Below, piece by piece: positions 20,335 to 29,058 of a stretch of 64,000 bases of DNA. The position numbers and the translations under genes were made by a program. The notes under the pieces were generated by a model, which saw only the letters and a program-made list of their open reading frames with translations, did not search any database and was not told the DNA's origin. The stretch comes from Acinetobacter sp. NIPH 2100 (GTDB lineage Bacteria; Pseudomonadota; Gammaproteobacteria; Pseudomonadales; Moraxellaceae), in NCBI RefSeq assembly GCF_000369805.1, contig NZ_KB850224.1:310001-374000 (forward strand), in the 5' to 3' direction. The stretch's first letter is position 1. Every line of letters begins with the position of its first letter.

Positions 20335-21467
20335 GGCGGCTCAGCAAAATAAAAAAGAGTATAGCAAATCCAAACGCAGTTGCCGAAACTCGACGTAAGA
20401 AGTTATCGCAAACTCGTCAGGGGAATCCATCAGGCTCCTATTTTTTTACGAAAATTGGGCAATGGCAATACTTATTAGAATTAATTGTTGCAAGTAATGT
20501 TTTAGCGATGGTGTTGGCTTTGGCTGAAGCGCGCTCATGGCAAGCCTTAGACGGCTTTCGTGTGCTGCAATATATGTTCTTTATTAATTGGGTGATTTTA
20601 TCATTTGCGACACTGGTGGATTACTTTCAAGGTTTTTTTGCCAAGTTTAGTCAGAAAGTGGCATTAATACTCGGTTTTGTTTTACTGCAATTGATTGTTT
20701 TATTGACCACCTGCGTGGTCAATGTTATTCAGTATTGGGCTGCACGTTCAGGTGTATTTAGCGAAGAGGTGCTGTTTCAGGGGACGAGTCTGCATTTGAG
20801 CTATGGTGTTTTACTCGGTGCATTCTGTTTGCGTTATTTATATATGCGTGAACAATGGATGAGCCAGCAATACAGTGAACTGAATGCTCGAATTCAGGCG
20901 ATGCAAGCACGAATTCATCCGCATTTCTTATTTAATAGTATGAATAGTGTGGTGAGTTTAATTACGATTGACCCTGAAAAAGCTGAAAATATGCTGATTA
21001 ATCTGTCACGACTGTTTAGAGCGAGTTTTCAGGAACTGAAGCTGGTGAGTCTGGCCGAAGAAATTGATTTATGCCAGCAATATTTAAGTATCGAAAAAAT
21101 GCGTTTAGGCGAGCGTTTAAATGTAGAATGGAATATACAGGCGACACCAATTGAATTAAAACGCGTGACGATTCCGTTATTAACGTTGCAACCTTTGCTT
21201 GAGAATAGTATTTTTCATGGGGTGGAAAAAATTTTGCAGCCATCAACCATTAGCGTATTGGTTGAAATATTGCAAAATCAAGTCAGTATAGTCATTACCA
21301 ACCCTTATTCTCACGATACAATAAAATCGAGACAGGGAAATGGTATTGCGATAGAGAATGTGAAGCAGCGCTTGAAAGCTTATTATGGGCCAACGGTTAA
21401 GTTTCAGATTTATGGGGGAGCGTCGTTATATACGACGGTGGTGAGCTACCACTATCGAGTAAAATAA
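20325..21467 (+). CDS. algZ: LytS/AlgZ-family sensor histidine kinase
   Basis: A 380-residue membrane kinase. Four to five hydrophobic segments (residues ~45-185) are followed by a His_kinase domain with the phosphoacceptor H200 in [14 protein letters not shown] and an HATPase part with [13 protein letters not shown] (N box) and [14 protein letters not shown] (G box). The family is the LytS/FimS/AlgZ type that pairs with LytTR regulators, as seen next door. The start at 20325 overlaps argH by ten bases on the other strand; an upstream in-frame ATG at 20253 would lie deep inside argH. FimS is an alternative name used in Pseudomonas. Confidence 0.85.
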   Translation: MWSWRLSKIKKSIANPNAVAETRRKKLSQTRQGNPSGSYFFTKIGQWQYLLELIVASNVLAMVLALAEARSWQALDGFRVLQYMFFINWVILSFATLVDYFQGFFAKFSQKVALILGFVLLQLIVLLTTCVVNVIQYWAARSGVFSEEVLFQGTSLHLSYGVLLGAFCLRYLYMREQWMSQQYSELNARIQAMQARIHPHFLFNSMNSVVSLITIDPEKAENMLINLSRLFRASFQELKLVSLAEEIDLCQQYLSIEKMRLGERLNVEWNIQATPIELKRVTIPLLTLQPLLENSIFHGVEKILQPSTISVLVEILQNQVSIVITNPYSHDTIKSRQGNGIAIENVKQRLKAYYGPTVKFQIYGGASLYTTVVSYHYRVK

Positions 21468-21524
21468 TAAGTCAAGTTAACCATAAAAAATATGGATGAA
21501 GTTAACGGTGACAAGGAGGAGAGG

Positions 21525-22265
21525 ATGAGAGTTCTGATTGCTGATGATGAGCCTCTCGCTGTAGAGCGTTTGTCACGTTTAGTGACCCAGATGGGACACG
21601 AAGTCATTGCGACGGCGCATCATGGTCAGGATGTGTTAAATCATATTGAAAACGACTCGCCTGATGTCGTTTTATTAGATATTCAAATGCCAGGGATGAA
21701 TGGTTTGGAGTGTGCTGAACAACTCAGTCAGCTCAACCCTCGTCCTGCAATTATTTTTTGTACGGCATATGATCAACATGCATTGGAAGCATTTAAATTT
21801 CAAGCCCAAGGATATTTACTTAAACCTGTTGCACAACAAGATTTACAGCAGGTGTTTAATCATTTAACTCACCTTACACAAGCACAAATGACTGGTTTAA
21901 AACAACAAGACGATATGTACGATACCAAAACACAACGCCATCAAATTGCTGCGAAAACTTATCGCGGAGTTGAGCTGATTCCATTAGAAAATGTTTATTA
22001 TTTTTTAGCGGATCAAAAATATGTCACTGTTCGCCATAAAAATGGCAGCGTACTGATTGATGAAACCCTGAAAGACTTAGAATTGGAATTTGCAGACCGT
22101 TTTATTCGCATTCATCGTAATGCTTTGGTCTCACTCGACTATCTTGAAGGGCTGGAATTAGTCGCAGCAGGACAATATCAGGTACGTTTGCGTGAACTGG
22201 AGGAGCGTTTATCTGTCAGTCGCCGTCATTTACCGAGTTTAAGAGAGTGTATGCATCAATTATAA
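21525..22265 (+). CDS. algR: LytTR-type response regulator (AlgR family)
   Basis: A 246-residue regulator with a receiver domain (residues 1-~118; phosphoacceptor D52 in VVLLDIQMPGMNG, acidic pair ADDEP, Lys in YLLKPV) and a C-terminal LytTR DNA-binding domain (residues ~145-246; YFLADQKYVTVRHKNG, FIRIHRNALV). The start at 21525 has the consensus AAGGAGG five bases upstream; an ATG at 21492 lacks it. In Pseudomonas the equivalent pair controls alginate and twitching; here the targets are not known. The algZ-algR-hemC-hemD order is also found in Pseudomonas. Confidence 0.9.
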   Translation: MRVLIADDEPLAVERLSRLVTQMGHEVIATAHHGQDVLNHIENDSPDVVLLDIQMPGMNGLECAEQLSQLNPRPAIIFCTAYDQHALEAFKFQAQGYLLKPVAQQDLQQVFNHLTHLTQAQMTGLKQQDDMYDTKTQRHQIAAKTYRGVELIPLENVYYFLADQKYVTVRHKNGSVLIDETLKDLELEFADRFIRIHRNALVSLDYLEGLELVAAGQYQVRLRELEERLSVSRRHLPSLRECMHQL

Positions 22266-22328
22266 AACTCAGCTTTTCAGCTGAATGATTGATCACTTTA
22301 TGATTTTTTGCTTGCAATTTCAGGTGAT

Positions 22329-22371
22329 CAAGTTAAGTTTGGAACAATTGCTTTGATCAATACTTAACTTG
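22329..22371 (+). other. Inverted repeat abutting the hemC start
   Basis: A perfect 10-bp inverted repeat, CAAGTTAAGT (22329-22338) and ACTTAACTTG (22362-22371), ending five bases before the hemC ATG. hemC has no recognisable Shine-Dalgarno between the repeat and the start. Confidence 0.6.
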
Positions 22372-22376
22372 AATTT

Positions 22377-23294
22377 ATGAAAACCTTAAAAATTGCGACT
22401 CGACAAAGCCCTCTTGCACTTTGGCAGGCGGAACATATTCGTTCTCGTTTAAATGTGCTTTATCCAGATTTAACGGTTGAATTGGTTAAGTTTGTCACCC
22501 AAGGCGACAAGATTTTAGACACCCCGTTAGCCAAAATTGGTGGTAAAGGTTTATTCGTAAAAGAGCTGGAAGCAGCATTGCTGGATGGCCGTGCGGATTT
22601 GGCTGTACATTCAATGAAAGATGTACCGATGCATTTACCAGAAGGTTTAAGCTTGGCCGTGATTTGTGAGCGTGAAGATCCTTTGGATGCGTTTGTTTCG
22701 AATCACTACGCGCATTTCGATGACTTGCCACAAGGTGCAAAAGTGGGGACTTCTAGCCTGCGCCGTAAGTGTCAAATTTTACAGCAACGTCCTGATCTGG
22801 AAATTGTTGATTTACGCGGCAATGTGGGCACACGTTTGTCTAAGCTGGATGATGGTTTATATGACGCCATCATTTTAGCCAGTGCAGGATTAAAACGGTT
22901 AGGTTTGGCTGAGCGCATTCGTCACTGTTTAGCCCCAGTACTCAGTTTACCTGCGGTGGGTCAAGGTGCACTTGGTTTGGAATGCCGTACGGATGATGCA
23001 GAATTATTAACATTGATCCAGCCGTTACAACATGAAGAAACCTCGATTTGTGTCCGTGCAGAACGTGCATTTAATGCTTATTTGGAAGGGGGTTGCCAAG
23101 TACCGATTGCAGGTTACGCAACTTTAGCCAATGATCAAATTCAGATCGAAGGGCGAGTGGGGAGTGTTGATGGGAAAACCTTACTAAAAGAACAGTTGGT
23201 TGGAGCACCAGCAGATGCTGAACAACTTGGTGAACAACTGGCCCAGCGGTTGTTAGCGCAGGGTGCAGGTGAATTGCTGAAAGCGTTGTATTAA
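22377..23294 (+). CDS. hemC: Porphobilinogen deaminase (hydroxymethylbilane synthase)
   Basis: A 305-residue cytoplasmic enzyme joining four porphobilinogen units. The dipyrromethane-cofactor Cys is C240 in [40 protein letters not shown] and [10 protein letters not shown] are the substrate-binding blocks. The last base of its stop overlaps the hemD start (TAATG), so the two are translationally coupled. It is 111 bases after algR, with an inverted repeat before the ATG. Confidence 0.96.
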   Translation: MKTLKIATRQSPLALWQAEHIRSRLNVLYPDLTVELVKFVTQGDKILDTPLAKIGGKGLFVKELEAALLDGRADLAVHSMKDVPMHLPEGLSLAVICEREDPLDAFVSNHYAHFDDLPQGAKVGTSSLRRKCQILQQRPDLEIVDLRGNVGTRLSKLDDGLYDAIILASAGLKRLGLAERIRHCLAPVLSLPAVGQGALGLECRTDDAELLTLIQPLQHEETSICVRAERAFNAYLEGGCQVPIAGYATLANDQIQIEGRVGSVDGKTLLKEQLVGAPADAEQLGEQLAQRLLAQGAGELLKALY

Positions 23295-24070
23295 TGCTGT
23301 TTATTAATACACGCCCTGACGACCGTGCTTCTGTTTTGACCCAAGCATTGGGAGAGGCGGGTTATCAGGTCGAGGCATTGCCTTTACTTGAATTGGTTGC
23401 CGAGCCATTTTCTGAAACTTTGCAGCAACTTTACTTCGCGTTGCTCGAAACCCAAGTGATCGTGGTGGTGAGTCCGACAGCCGTTGACATTGGGATGCGT
23501 TATTTGCAACAAGCAGGATTGCAACTTGAGCAGCTCAAACATATTCAATGGGTCGCAGTAGGGCAAGCCACAGCACAGGCTTTAGCTCAATTTAAAATAG
23601 CAAGTGTTGTCCCTGAGGTGGAAAGTTCTGAGGGAATGTTGGATCTGCCCCTGCTAAAAAAGCAGATGGATTTAACCAAAATTGCATTTTGGCGAGGTTT
23701 GGGGGGGCGACAATTTATGATGCAGCAATTGCAGCAACAAGGTGTTGAGATTCTGAATTTTGTGCTCTATCAGCGGCAATGCCCAACACAAAGTTTTGTC
23801 ATATTTCCTGAAATTGTAAGAAAAATAAGTTTAAATCAACCTGTTGCAGTGTTGATAAGTAGTGAAGCGAGTTGGAATTATTGGCAGCAGTTATGTCGTC
23901 AGCATCCGTGTGCGGCAGAGTGGGTGTATTTGGTTTTAGGCTCACGCTTGGCTCAAATTCTAATAAAAGCACGGGATCAGGCTGCTCAAGGATTTAACAT
24001 TATTCAGCTTGAAAATTTATCTGCATCAGAGATCATTCAACGCATGAGTGATTGGCAAGGACATGTATGA
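23294..24070 (+). CDS. hemD: Uroporphyrinogen-III synthase
   Basis: A 258-residue enzyme that closes hydroxymethylbilane to uroporphyrinogen III. The family is poorly conserved. Here the two-domain layout is recognised from the start (LFINTRPDDRASVLTQALGEAGY), the VVSPTAVDIGMRYL block, WVAVGQATAQAL and the C-terminal VLISSEASWNYW. The position between hemC and hemX is decisive. It overlaps hemC by one base and the next gene by four (ATGA). Confidence 0.93.
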   Translation: MLFINTRPDDRASVLTQALGEAGYQVEALPLLELVAEPFSETLQQLYFALLETQVIVVVSPTAVDIGMRYLQQAGLQLEQLKHIQWVAVGQATAQALAQFKIASVVPEVESSEGMLDLPLLKKQMDLTKIAFWRGLGGRQFMMQQLQQQGVEILNFVLYQRQCPTQSFVIFPEIVRKISLNQPVAVLISSEASWNYWQQLCRQHPCAAEWVYLVLGSRLAQILIKARDQAAQGFNIIQLENLSASEIIQRMSDWQGHV

Positions 24071-24894
24071 GAAAAATTGGTTATCTAATATTAGGATTGA
24101 GTTTGTTGTGGTTAGCCAAACTCAGTTACGATGTTGCGCAATATTCTCAAACTGTACCTCAGTTACAACAGCAGTTAGATCAAACCGAGCAGCGTTATGC
24201 TTTATTGAATGATCAATTCGTTGCCGTGCAACGCCAGTTACAAAGTGCTAGTCCCGTAGAGCCAACGGATAGTGTTTCGATACCGACTACGGTGGCAGGG
24301 ATTGCTCCGGTTATTTTGATTAAGCAGCAAATGCAATTGGTGCAATTTGCCGTGGATCAGCAACAGTTTATTTATGCATTAGATCAATTGAATCAAGTGC
24401 AGCAGCATGTTGTGCAATCTGCTGTTTCTCCAGCATTACAGCATAGTTTGGTGAAAGCGATTGAGCAGGATAAACAAACCATTCAGCAATATGTATTAAG
24501 CCAAACGCAACAGCAGCAGCAACTTGATAATCTATTGCAGCAACTGGATCAAAAGATTCAACAAGAAATTCAGAACCCGAAAGTCAATATGGCCAAGAGT
24601 GAAAATTCGTCTTGGTGGCACTGGTTTAAACTCGAAAAAGTACAGCGTAACGCGCCTGATTTGATGAGCCGTAATATCACTTTAAAAGAAGCACAATTAC
24701 GCTTATTGCTTGCCTCTCAAGCATTGCAGCAAGGCCAGTTAACTGAATATCGAAAATCGATCTTGGAAGTCACGCAGTTACTTGCTGAATTGCCTGATCA
24801 AGCTAGCCAGCAGATGAAACAGAAATTAGAGAAAATTGTAAATTTACCGGCAGTGCCTACACCAAAATTAACCACATTGGGTTTATTGGGATAA
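24067..24894 (+). CDS. hemX: HemX-like membrane protein
   Basis: A 275-residue protein with one N-terminal membrane helix (IGYLILGLSLLWLAKL) and a long, Gln-rich coiled-coil (QLQQQLDQTEQRYALLNDQF) ahead of a helical periplasmic domain. Position and architecture match HemX, the so-called uroporphyrinogen methyltransferase-like protein of hemCDXY operons, although it lacks methyltransferase motifs and is shorter than E. coli HemX (393). The start at 24067 overlaps the hemD stop as ATGA and follows AAGGACAT. Exact function is unknown, probably organising heme-synthesis enzymes. Confidence 0.75.
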   Translation: MRKIGYLILGLSLLWLAKLSYDVAQYSQTVPQLQQQLDQTEQRYALLNDQFVAVQRQLQSASPVEPTDSVSIPTTVAGIAPVILIKQQMQLVQFAVDQQQFIYALDQLNQVQQHVVQSAVSPALQHSLVKAIEQDKQTIQQYVLSQTQQQQQLDNLLQQLDQKIQQEIQNPKVNMAKSENSSWWHWFKLEKVQRNAPDLMSRNITLKEAQLRLLLASQALQQGQLTEYRKSILEVTQLLAELPDQASQQMKQKLEKIVNLPAVPTPKLTTLGLLG

Positions 24895-24900
24895 CGCATC

Positions 24901-26094
24901 ATGAAATATTTACTGCTCACTTATTTGCTTGTCAGTCTGGTGTTATTCGCACTGTTTGCTGTATTAAGTTATGGCTATGGAAATGGCTATGTGTATATTT
25001 ATTGGCGAGAATGGCAGTTTCAAAGTGGTGTTTGGGGGCTGATTGCACTTTTTATTGTGATGAGTTTACTCGCACAATTCACTTGGTTATTCGGTAAACG
25101 TTATCTTGCCCGAGAGCAGCGGAAAAAAGAAACCATTCTGCATTTCAAAGATTTACACCCCTATGAGCAGCTCGGCATTGTTTGGTTGTTAGAAGCGGCA
25201 AAAGATCAACAAGTTTTTATTGAGCGTGTTTTTACGCAATCGGGGTTGTTGAATAATATCATCGATGCGCAGTTTGATTATAAAAATGGCGATTATGAAA
25301 CAGCATTGCAGAGCTTAGAAAACTCCGCACCAATGGCATTTGAACTGGCTGAATTGCAGCGCATTGATATTTATTTAGAGCAGCAGCAGACTGAAAAAGC
25401 GCTTACACATTTAGAGTTTCTCGCTCAACACCAACTTTCTCCTTGGTTGGTTGAAATTGAAACTGCTTATCAGCAACGTATCACGGCCTTATGGGGCAAA
25501 CTTGCTTTGCAGAAACCGTGGCTATTCCTACAGGCAATTCAATTTGGTTTGTTGGATGCGGAACATCGTGATTTATGGCTGCAGCAGTTATTAATACAAT
25601 TTGAGCAAGCGTCGGTGGATGATCTCACTGCTTTGCAGCAACGATATTTGGCTTTGCAAAGCGAAATACAGGACCGGCCTTATAGTAGTAAAGTACTTTG
25701 GTTGAAGTTGTTGGCGCGTATGCCAGAAATGAGTTTGCAGCATGAGGATTTAGCCTTGCATTTATTGCAAGAGCAGTTTGATCCAGAAGTATTTTATCTG
25801 TGGTTCCAGCAACAGTTATTAAAGCAAATTCCCGATTATGCTTATGTCGAACAGCGGATTATGCAGCTGGAACAGCGCTATACCAGTGTGCCGATGTTAA
25901 GCTTTGCTAAATGGCATGTTTATGTGGCTACACAGCGTCAGCAAGAAGCTGAGCAATTATTAACTCTATATCCAGAAAACATTTTAATGAGTTATTTAAG
26001 GATTAAATCCACATTAGGGGATAACCCCGATTTAATCAGGCAGTTAAATTTAATATTTGAAAACGATGTGAATTTTCTTAATTTTAAGATATGA
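24901..26094 (+). CDS. hemY: HemY-like TPR membrane protein
   Basis: A 397-residue inner-membrane protein of the HemY type found at the end of hemCDXY operons (not the Bacillus protoporphyrinogen oxidase of the same name). Two N-terminal membrane segments (residues ~1-26 and ~42-66) carry the HemY_N pattern VYIYWREWQFQSGVWGL, and the rest is a TPR-like helical domain ending LRIKSTLGDNPDL. It starts six bases after hemX and overlaps the next gene by four bases. Role in heme synthesis is by association. Confidence 0.85.
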   Translation: MKYLLLTYLLVSLVLFALFAVLSYGYGNGYVYIYWREWQFQSGVWGLIALFIVMSLLAQFTWLFGKRYLAREQRKKETILHFKDLHPYEQLGIVWLLEAAKDQQVFIERVFTQSGLLNNIIDAQFDYKNGDYETALQSLENSAPMAFELAELQRIDIYLEQQQTEKALTHLEFLAQHQLSPWLVEIETAYQQRITALWGKLALQKPWLFLQAIQFGLLDAEHRDLWLQQLLIQFEQASVDDLTALQQRYLALQSEIQDRPYSSKVLWLKLLARMPEMSLQHEDLALHLLQEQFDPEVFYLWFQQQLLKQIPDYAYVEQRIMQLEQRYTSVPMLSFAKWHVYVATQRQQEAEQLLTLYPENILMSYLRIKSTLGDNPDLIRQLNLIFENDVNFLNFKI

Positions 26095-26540
26095 GTGGAA
26101 ATGTGAAGGAACTGTCTGTCTATCCTGTAATACATAAGCAAACGGTGGCATGGGGAGATATGGATGCTTTTGGGCATGTTAATAATGTGCAGTATTATCG
26201 TTATATAGAAAGTGCACGAATTGCCTATTTAATGGCGTTGAATATCTTTGATCAGGATATATTGACGGTGGTGGCTTCCAGTCAGTGTAAATATTTGAGT
26301 CCTGTATTCTATCCTGATGTGCTGCATGTTGGTGCGCGTATTGAAGAGTTACGAAATAGTGCTTTTCGTATGCATTATGTTTTATGGAGTGAAACACAGA
26401 ACCAAATGGTCGCGACAGGTGAGGCTGTTATGGTCTGTGTCGATAAAGACACATCTAAGAAATTAAATATCCCTGAGATGATTAGACATAAGATTATTCA
26501 ATTAGAACAAAGTGTGGGGCACTCGTTAATATCTAACTAA
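26091..26540 (+). CDS. Acyl-CoA thioesterase, 4HBT hotdog family
   Basis: A 149-residue single hotdog-fold protein of the YbgC/4-hydroxybenzoyl-CoA thioesterase class. The signature Asp lies in WGDMDAFGHVNNVQYYRYIESARI, where D17-type D, H and N residues are all present. It overlaps hemY by ATGA, so it belongs to the hem transcription unit though its link to heme is not obvious. Substrate unknown; a short- or medium-chain acyl-CoA is likely from the family. The spacer downstream holds a large hairpin. Confidence 0.85.
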   Translation: MSGNVKELSVYPVIHKQTVAWGDMDAFGHVNNVQYYRYIESARIAYLMALNIFDQDILTVVASSQCKYLSPVFYPDVLHVGARIEELRNSAFRMHYVLWSETQNQMVATGEAVMVCVDKDTSKKLNIPEMIRHKIIQLEQSVGHSLISN

Positions 26541-26597
26541 TTATTATAAAGACGATTATGTCTATTTTTGTTTGATTATATAGTAAATTTATATAAT

Positions 26598-26645
26598 AAG
26601 GTTCAAATGCCAAGGTTGTATGTATTGAAGGTATTTGAACCTTGG
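26598..26645. other. Hairpin with two exclusive pairings in the thioesterase-hns spacer
   Basis: Arms AAGGTTCAAATGCC (26598-26611) and GGTATTTGAACCTT (26630-26643) pair at 13 of 14 positions. A second arm, CCAAGGTT (26610-26617), can pair instead with AACCTTGG (26638-26645). No T-run follows. The remainder of the 390-base spacer up to 26930 is A/T-rich and shows nothing I can name; it must hold the hns promoter. Confidence 0.5.
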
Positions 26646-26930
26646 TGGGCTCAATAAAAATTCGATTTTTTTAGATAAAATTAAGAATAAGTTAATATAA
26701 GCATGATGCTTGATCCTCACAGATATTGCCTTTACAGAATATGTTTTTATATAACAGGTCTACTTTTTAAGGTTTATTGTAAATAAAATGCGATTTTGTG
26801 CCTGATATACGATTAACTGGGCTATTCTTATATTGATTATTTAATCATTTATAAATTAATATTGAATCGAATTTGAAATTCATTTTATTTTTGAGTGATA
26901 TATTTCCCCTATTAAGTTGGAGTGGTTCTA

Positions 26931-27257
26931 ATGAAACCAGATATTAGCGATTTATCTGTAGAAGATTTAAAGCGTTTACAAGCAGAAGCGGAAGCTTTAA
27001 TTGCAAGTAAAAAAGATCAAGCAATCGAAGATGCATATAATCAAATTGTTGCAATTGCAGATGCGCTTGGCTTTAGCGTTGAAGAATTATTGGAAGTTGG
27101 TGAGCAAAAGCGTAAGAAAACAACGCGTAAAGCAGTAGAGCCACGCTACCGTAACAAAAACAATGCTGAGGAAACTTGGACTGGCCGTGGTAAACAACCA
27201 CGCTGGTTAGTTGCTCAATTAGAAAAAGGTGCAAAACTTGAAGATTTCTTAATCTAA
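26931..27257 (+). CDS. hns: H-NS family nucleoid protein
   Basis: A 108-residue DNA-binding protein. The N-terminal ~60 residues form the coiled-coil dimerisation region (LSVEDLKRLQAEAEALIASKK), and the C-terminus has the H-NS DNA-binding loop TWTGRGKQPRWL, here of the form seen in beta- and some gammaproteobacterial H-NS paralogues. The ATG at 26931 with GGAG upstream is chosen over GTG 26922. It is likely to silence A/T-rich genes. The 390-base A/T-rich region upstream would suit autoregulation by H-NS, which is an inference. Confidence 0.9.
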   Translation: MKPDISDLSVEDLKRLQAEAEALIASKKDQAIEDAYNQIVAIADALGFSVEELLEVGEQKRKKTTRKAVEPRYRNKNNAEETWTGRGKQPRWLVAQLEKGAKLEDFLI

Positions 27258-27306
27258 GCAAGTTTTAAAGTCATCGTTCTGTCATACGACGGCTTTATCC
27301 TTTATT

Positions 27307-27337
27307 AAAAGCCAAGCTCAAAAAGCTTGGTTTTTTT
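27307..27337 (+). terminator. hns terminator
   Basis: Stem CCAAGCT/AGCTTGG with preceding A-run and seven Ts. Confidence 0.85.
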
Positions 27338-27434
27338 ATATGAGAGAATTGGCGATGTTGAAAAAGTATGCATAATGTCATTCAGGGGCGAGTGTCTCAA
27401 GAAGGATGATATTTGGCATGTTGGTAAGGGTGGA

Positions 27435-28178
27435 ATGAAGAAAAATACCAAGCAATGGAGATGGTGGATTTTCGCCATTTTTGCATTTTTAATTTTTATT
27501 ATTTTACAAATTCCAGCAACTTGGTTAATTGCGAAATTTTCAAAAGATAATCAAATATTACATAATGTCAGCGGCAATATATGGCAGGGGCAAGCAGATT
27601 GGCAGCGTGGGCAATTGCGTGGATCGGTTCATTGGAAAACACGTCCTCTCGATTTGTTGTTACTGCGTCTGGGCGCAAATCTCGATATTCATAGCGGTAA
27701 TACCCAGTTCAATGGAATTTTTGCTTATGGTTTTGGCAAAAAAATCATGATCAAAGACCTGCAAGGCAAAATCTCGCCTGAAACATTAAAGTATTTTGCA
27801 AACTGGCAGTGGCCTGAAAATTCAATTCAATTGAAAGATGTGCAATTCAATTATCAAAAAGAAAAAGGCTTTAGCGCGACAGAAGGTCAACTCAATTGGG
27901 GCGGCGGTGAGTTGAGCTATACGTTTGGCCAACGACAGGACCGCATGAATATGCCTTCTTTGGCTGCTGAGCTGAAAGATGAAAACGGACAATTACAAAT
28001 CGATGTTCGTGACCAACGTAGCCAGAAAATGGCAAATCTGAGTTTAGATGCAAGTCTGATGTTGGATGTGCAGTTAACCCAACGAATGTTGTTGAACATT
28101 CCATCCTATCAAGGTAAAGCTGGACTCGACACTTATGTGATTAGCTCGCGTCAACCGTTACTGCAAGGTGGTTTCTAA
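27435..28178 (+). CDS. gspN: Type II secretion system protein N
   Basis: A 247-residue protein with one N-terminal membrane helix (WWIFAIFAFLIFIILQIP) and a periplasmic domain with VSGNIWQGQADW and HWKTRPLDLLLLRLGA. These match the GspN family found in type II secretion loci. The ATG at 27435 is chosen because AAGGGTGGA precedes it; an earlier in-frame start at 27327 lies within the hns terminator. gspC overlaps by one base. In Acinetobacter, gspN-C-D form a separate small cluster from the other gsp genes. Confidence 0.85.
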   Translation: MKKNTKQWRWWIFAIFAFLIFIILQIPATWLIAKFSKDNQILHNVSGNIWQGQADWQRGQLRGSVHWKTRPLDLLLLRLGANLDIHSGNTQFNGIFAYGFGKKIMIKDLQGKISPETLKYFANWQWPENSIQLKDVQFNYQKEKGFSATEGQLNWGGGELSYTFGQRQDRMNMPSLAAELKDENGQLQIDVRDQRSQKMANLSLDASLMLDVQLTQRMLLNIPSYQGKAGLDTYVISSRQPLLQGGF

Positions 28179-29017
28179 TGAAAGCAATCACTCAAAAGTT
28201 GCAGCAACTGCGTTGGCAAAAAGTTGATAAGCTCAGTGGCTTGGTTTTAGCTTTATTGATTTTGTGGTTGTGCTGGAAATTGGCTTCCTTGTTTTGGTGG
28301 GTGCTTGCACCGCCTCAACCGATGCAGTTCGATCGGGTGGAGCTGGGTTCGCAACAAGCACAAGTGCCTAACATTAGTTCCTTTGCTTTATTTAATGAGC
28401 CTGCAGCAACGTCAGCTGATGATAATGTTAACTTGGAACTACAAGGTGTATTGTTGGGTCAACCAAATTACTTGTCCTCTGCGGTGATTAAGTTGAATGA
28501 TACGGCTGAACGTTATCGTGTAGGAGAGACGGTTGGTTCGACTTCATATCAACTGGCAGAAGTGTATTGGGATCATGTGATTTTGAGACAAGGCAATGGC
28601 GCAACTCGAGAAGTAAAGTTTAAGGGTTTGGATAAAGGCTTATATCAACCCATTGCACCAGTATTGAACAGTAACAACAGTGTGCCGCCTGCAGCAGCTG
28701 CACCCACTCAGAACTCACCCCAATCCGCTTTAGGTCAGGCGATCCAGCAAATGCAGGATAACCGTGAACAGTACATGAAGAATATGGGGGTAAGTGGCGG
28801 TGGTTCAGATGGTTATGAAATATCAGATAAGACCCCATCGAATTTAAAAAATACCTTGGGTTTGCGCGCTGGCGATCGTATTCTATCGATCAATGGGCAG
28901 AGCGTCGGGCAGGGACTCAACGAAGTACAATTATTAGAGCAAGTACGTCGTGAAGGGCATGCCAAAATAGAAATAAAACGTGGTGATCAAGTGATGACCA
29001 TACAACAAAGTTTTTAG
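28178..29017 (+). CDS. gspC: Type II secretion system protein C
   Basis: A 279-residue inner-membrane protein linking the platform to the secretin. It has a membrane helix (residues ~22-42: LVLALLILWLCWKLASLFWW), an HR domain with NLELQGVLLG, YRVGETVG and VYWDHVILRQ, a Pro/Ala/Asn-rich linker (residues ~160-195), and a C-terminal PDZ-like region with LGLRAGDRILSINGQSV. It overlaps gspN by one base (TAATG) and ends 41 bases before gspD. Confidence 0.92.
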   Translation: MKAITQKLQQLRWQKVDKLSGLVLALLILWLCWKLASLFWWVLAPPQPMQFDRVELGSQQAQVPNISSFALFNEPAATSADDNVNLELQGVLLGQPNYLSSAVIKLNDTAERYRVGETVGSTSYQLAEVYWDHVILRQGNGATREVKFKGLDKGLYQPIAPVLNSNNSVPPAAAAPTQNSPQSALGQAIQQMQDNREQYMKNMGVSGGGSDGYEISDKTPSNLKNTLGLRAGDRILSINGQSVGQGLNEVQLLEQVRREGHAKIEIKRGDQVMTIQQSF

Positions 29018-29058
29018 TGATCACACGTCACCATATCAGTTAGGAATAAGTGCAGGTT

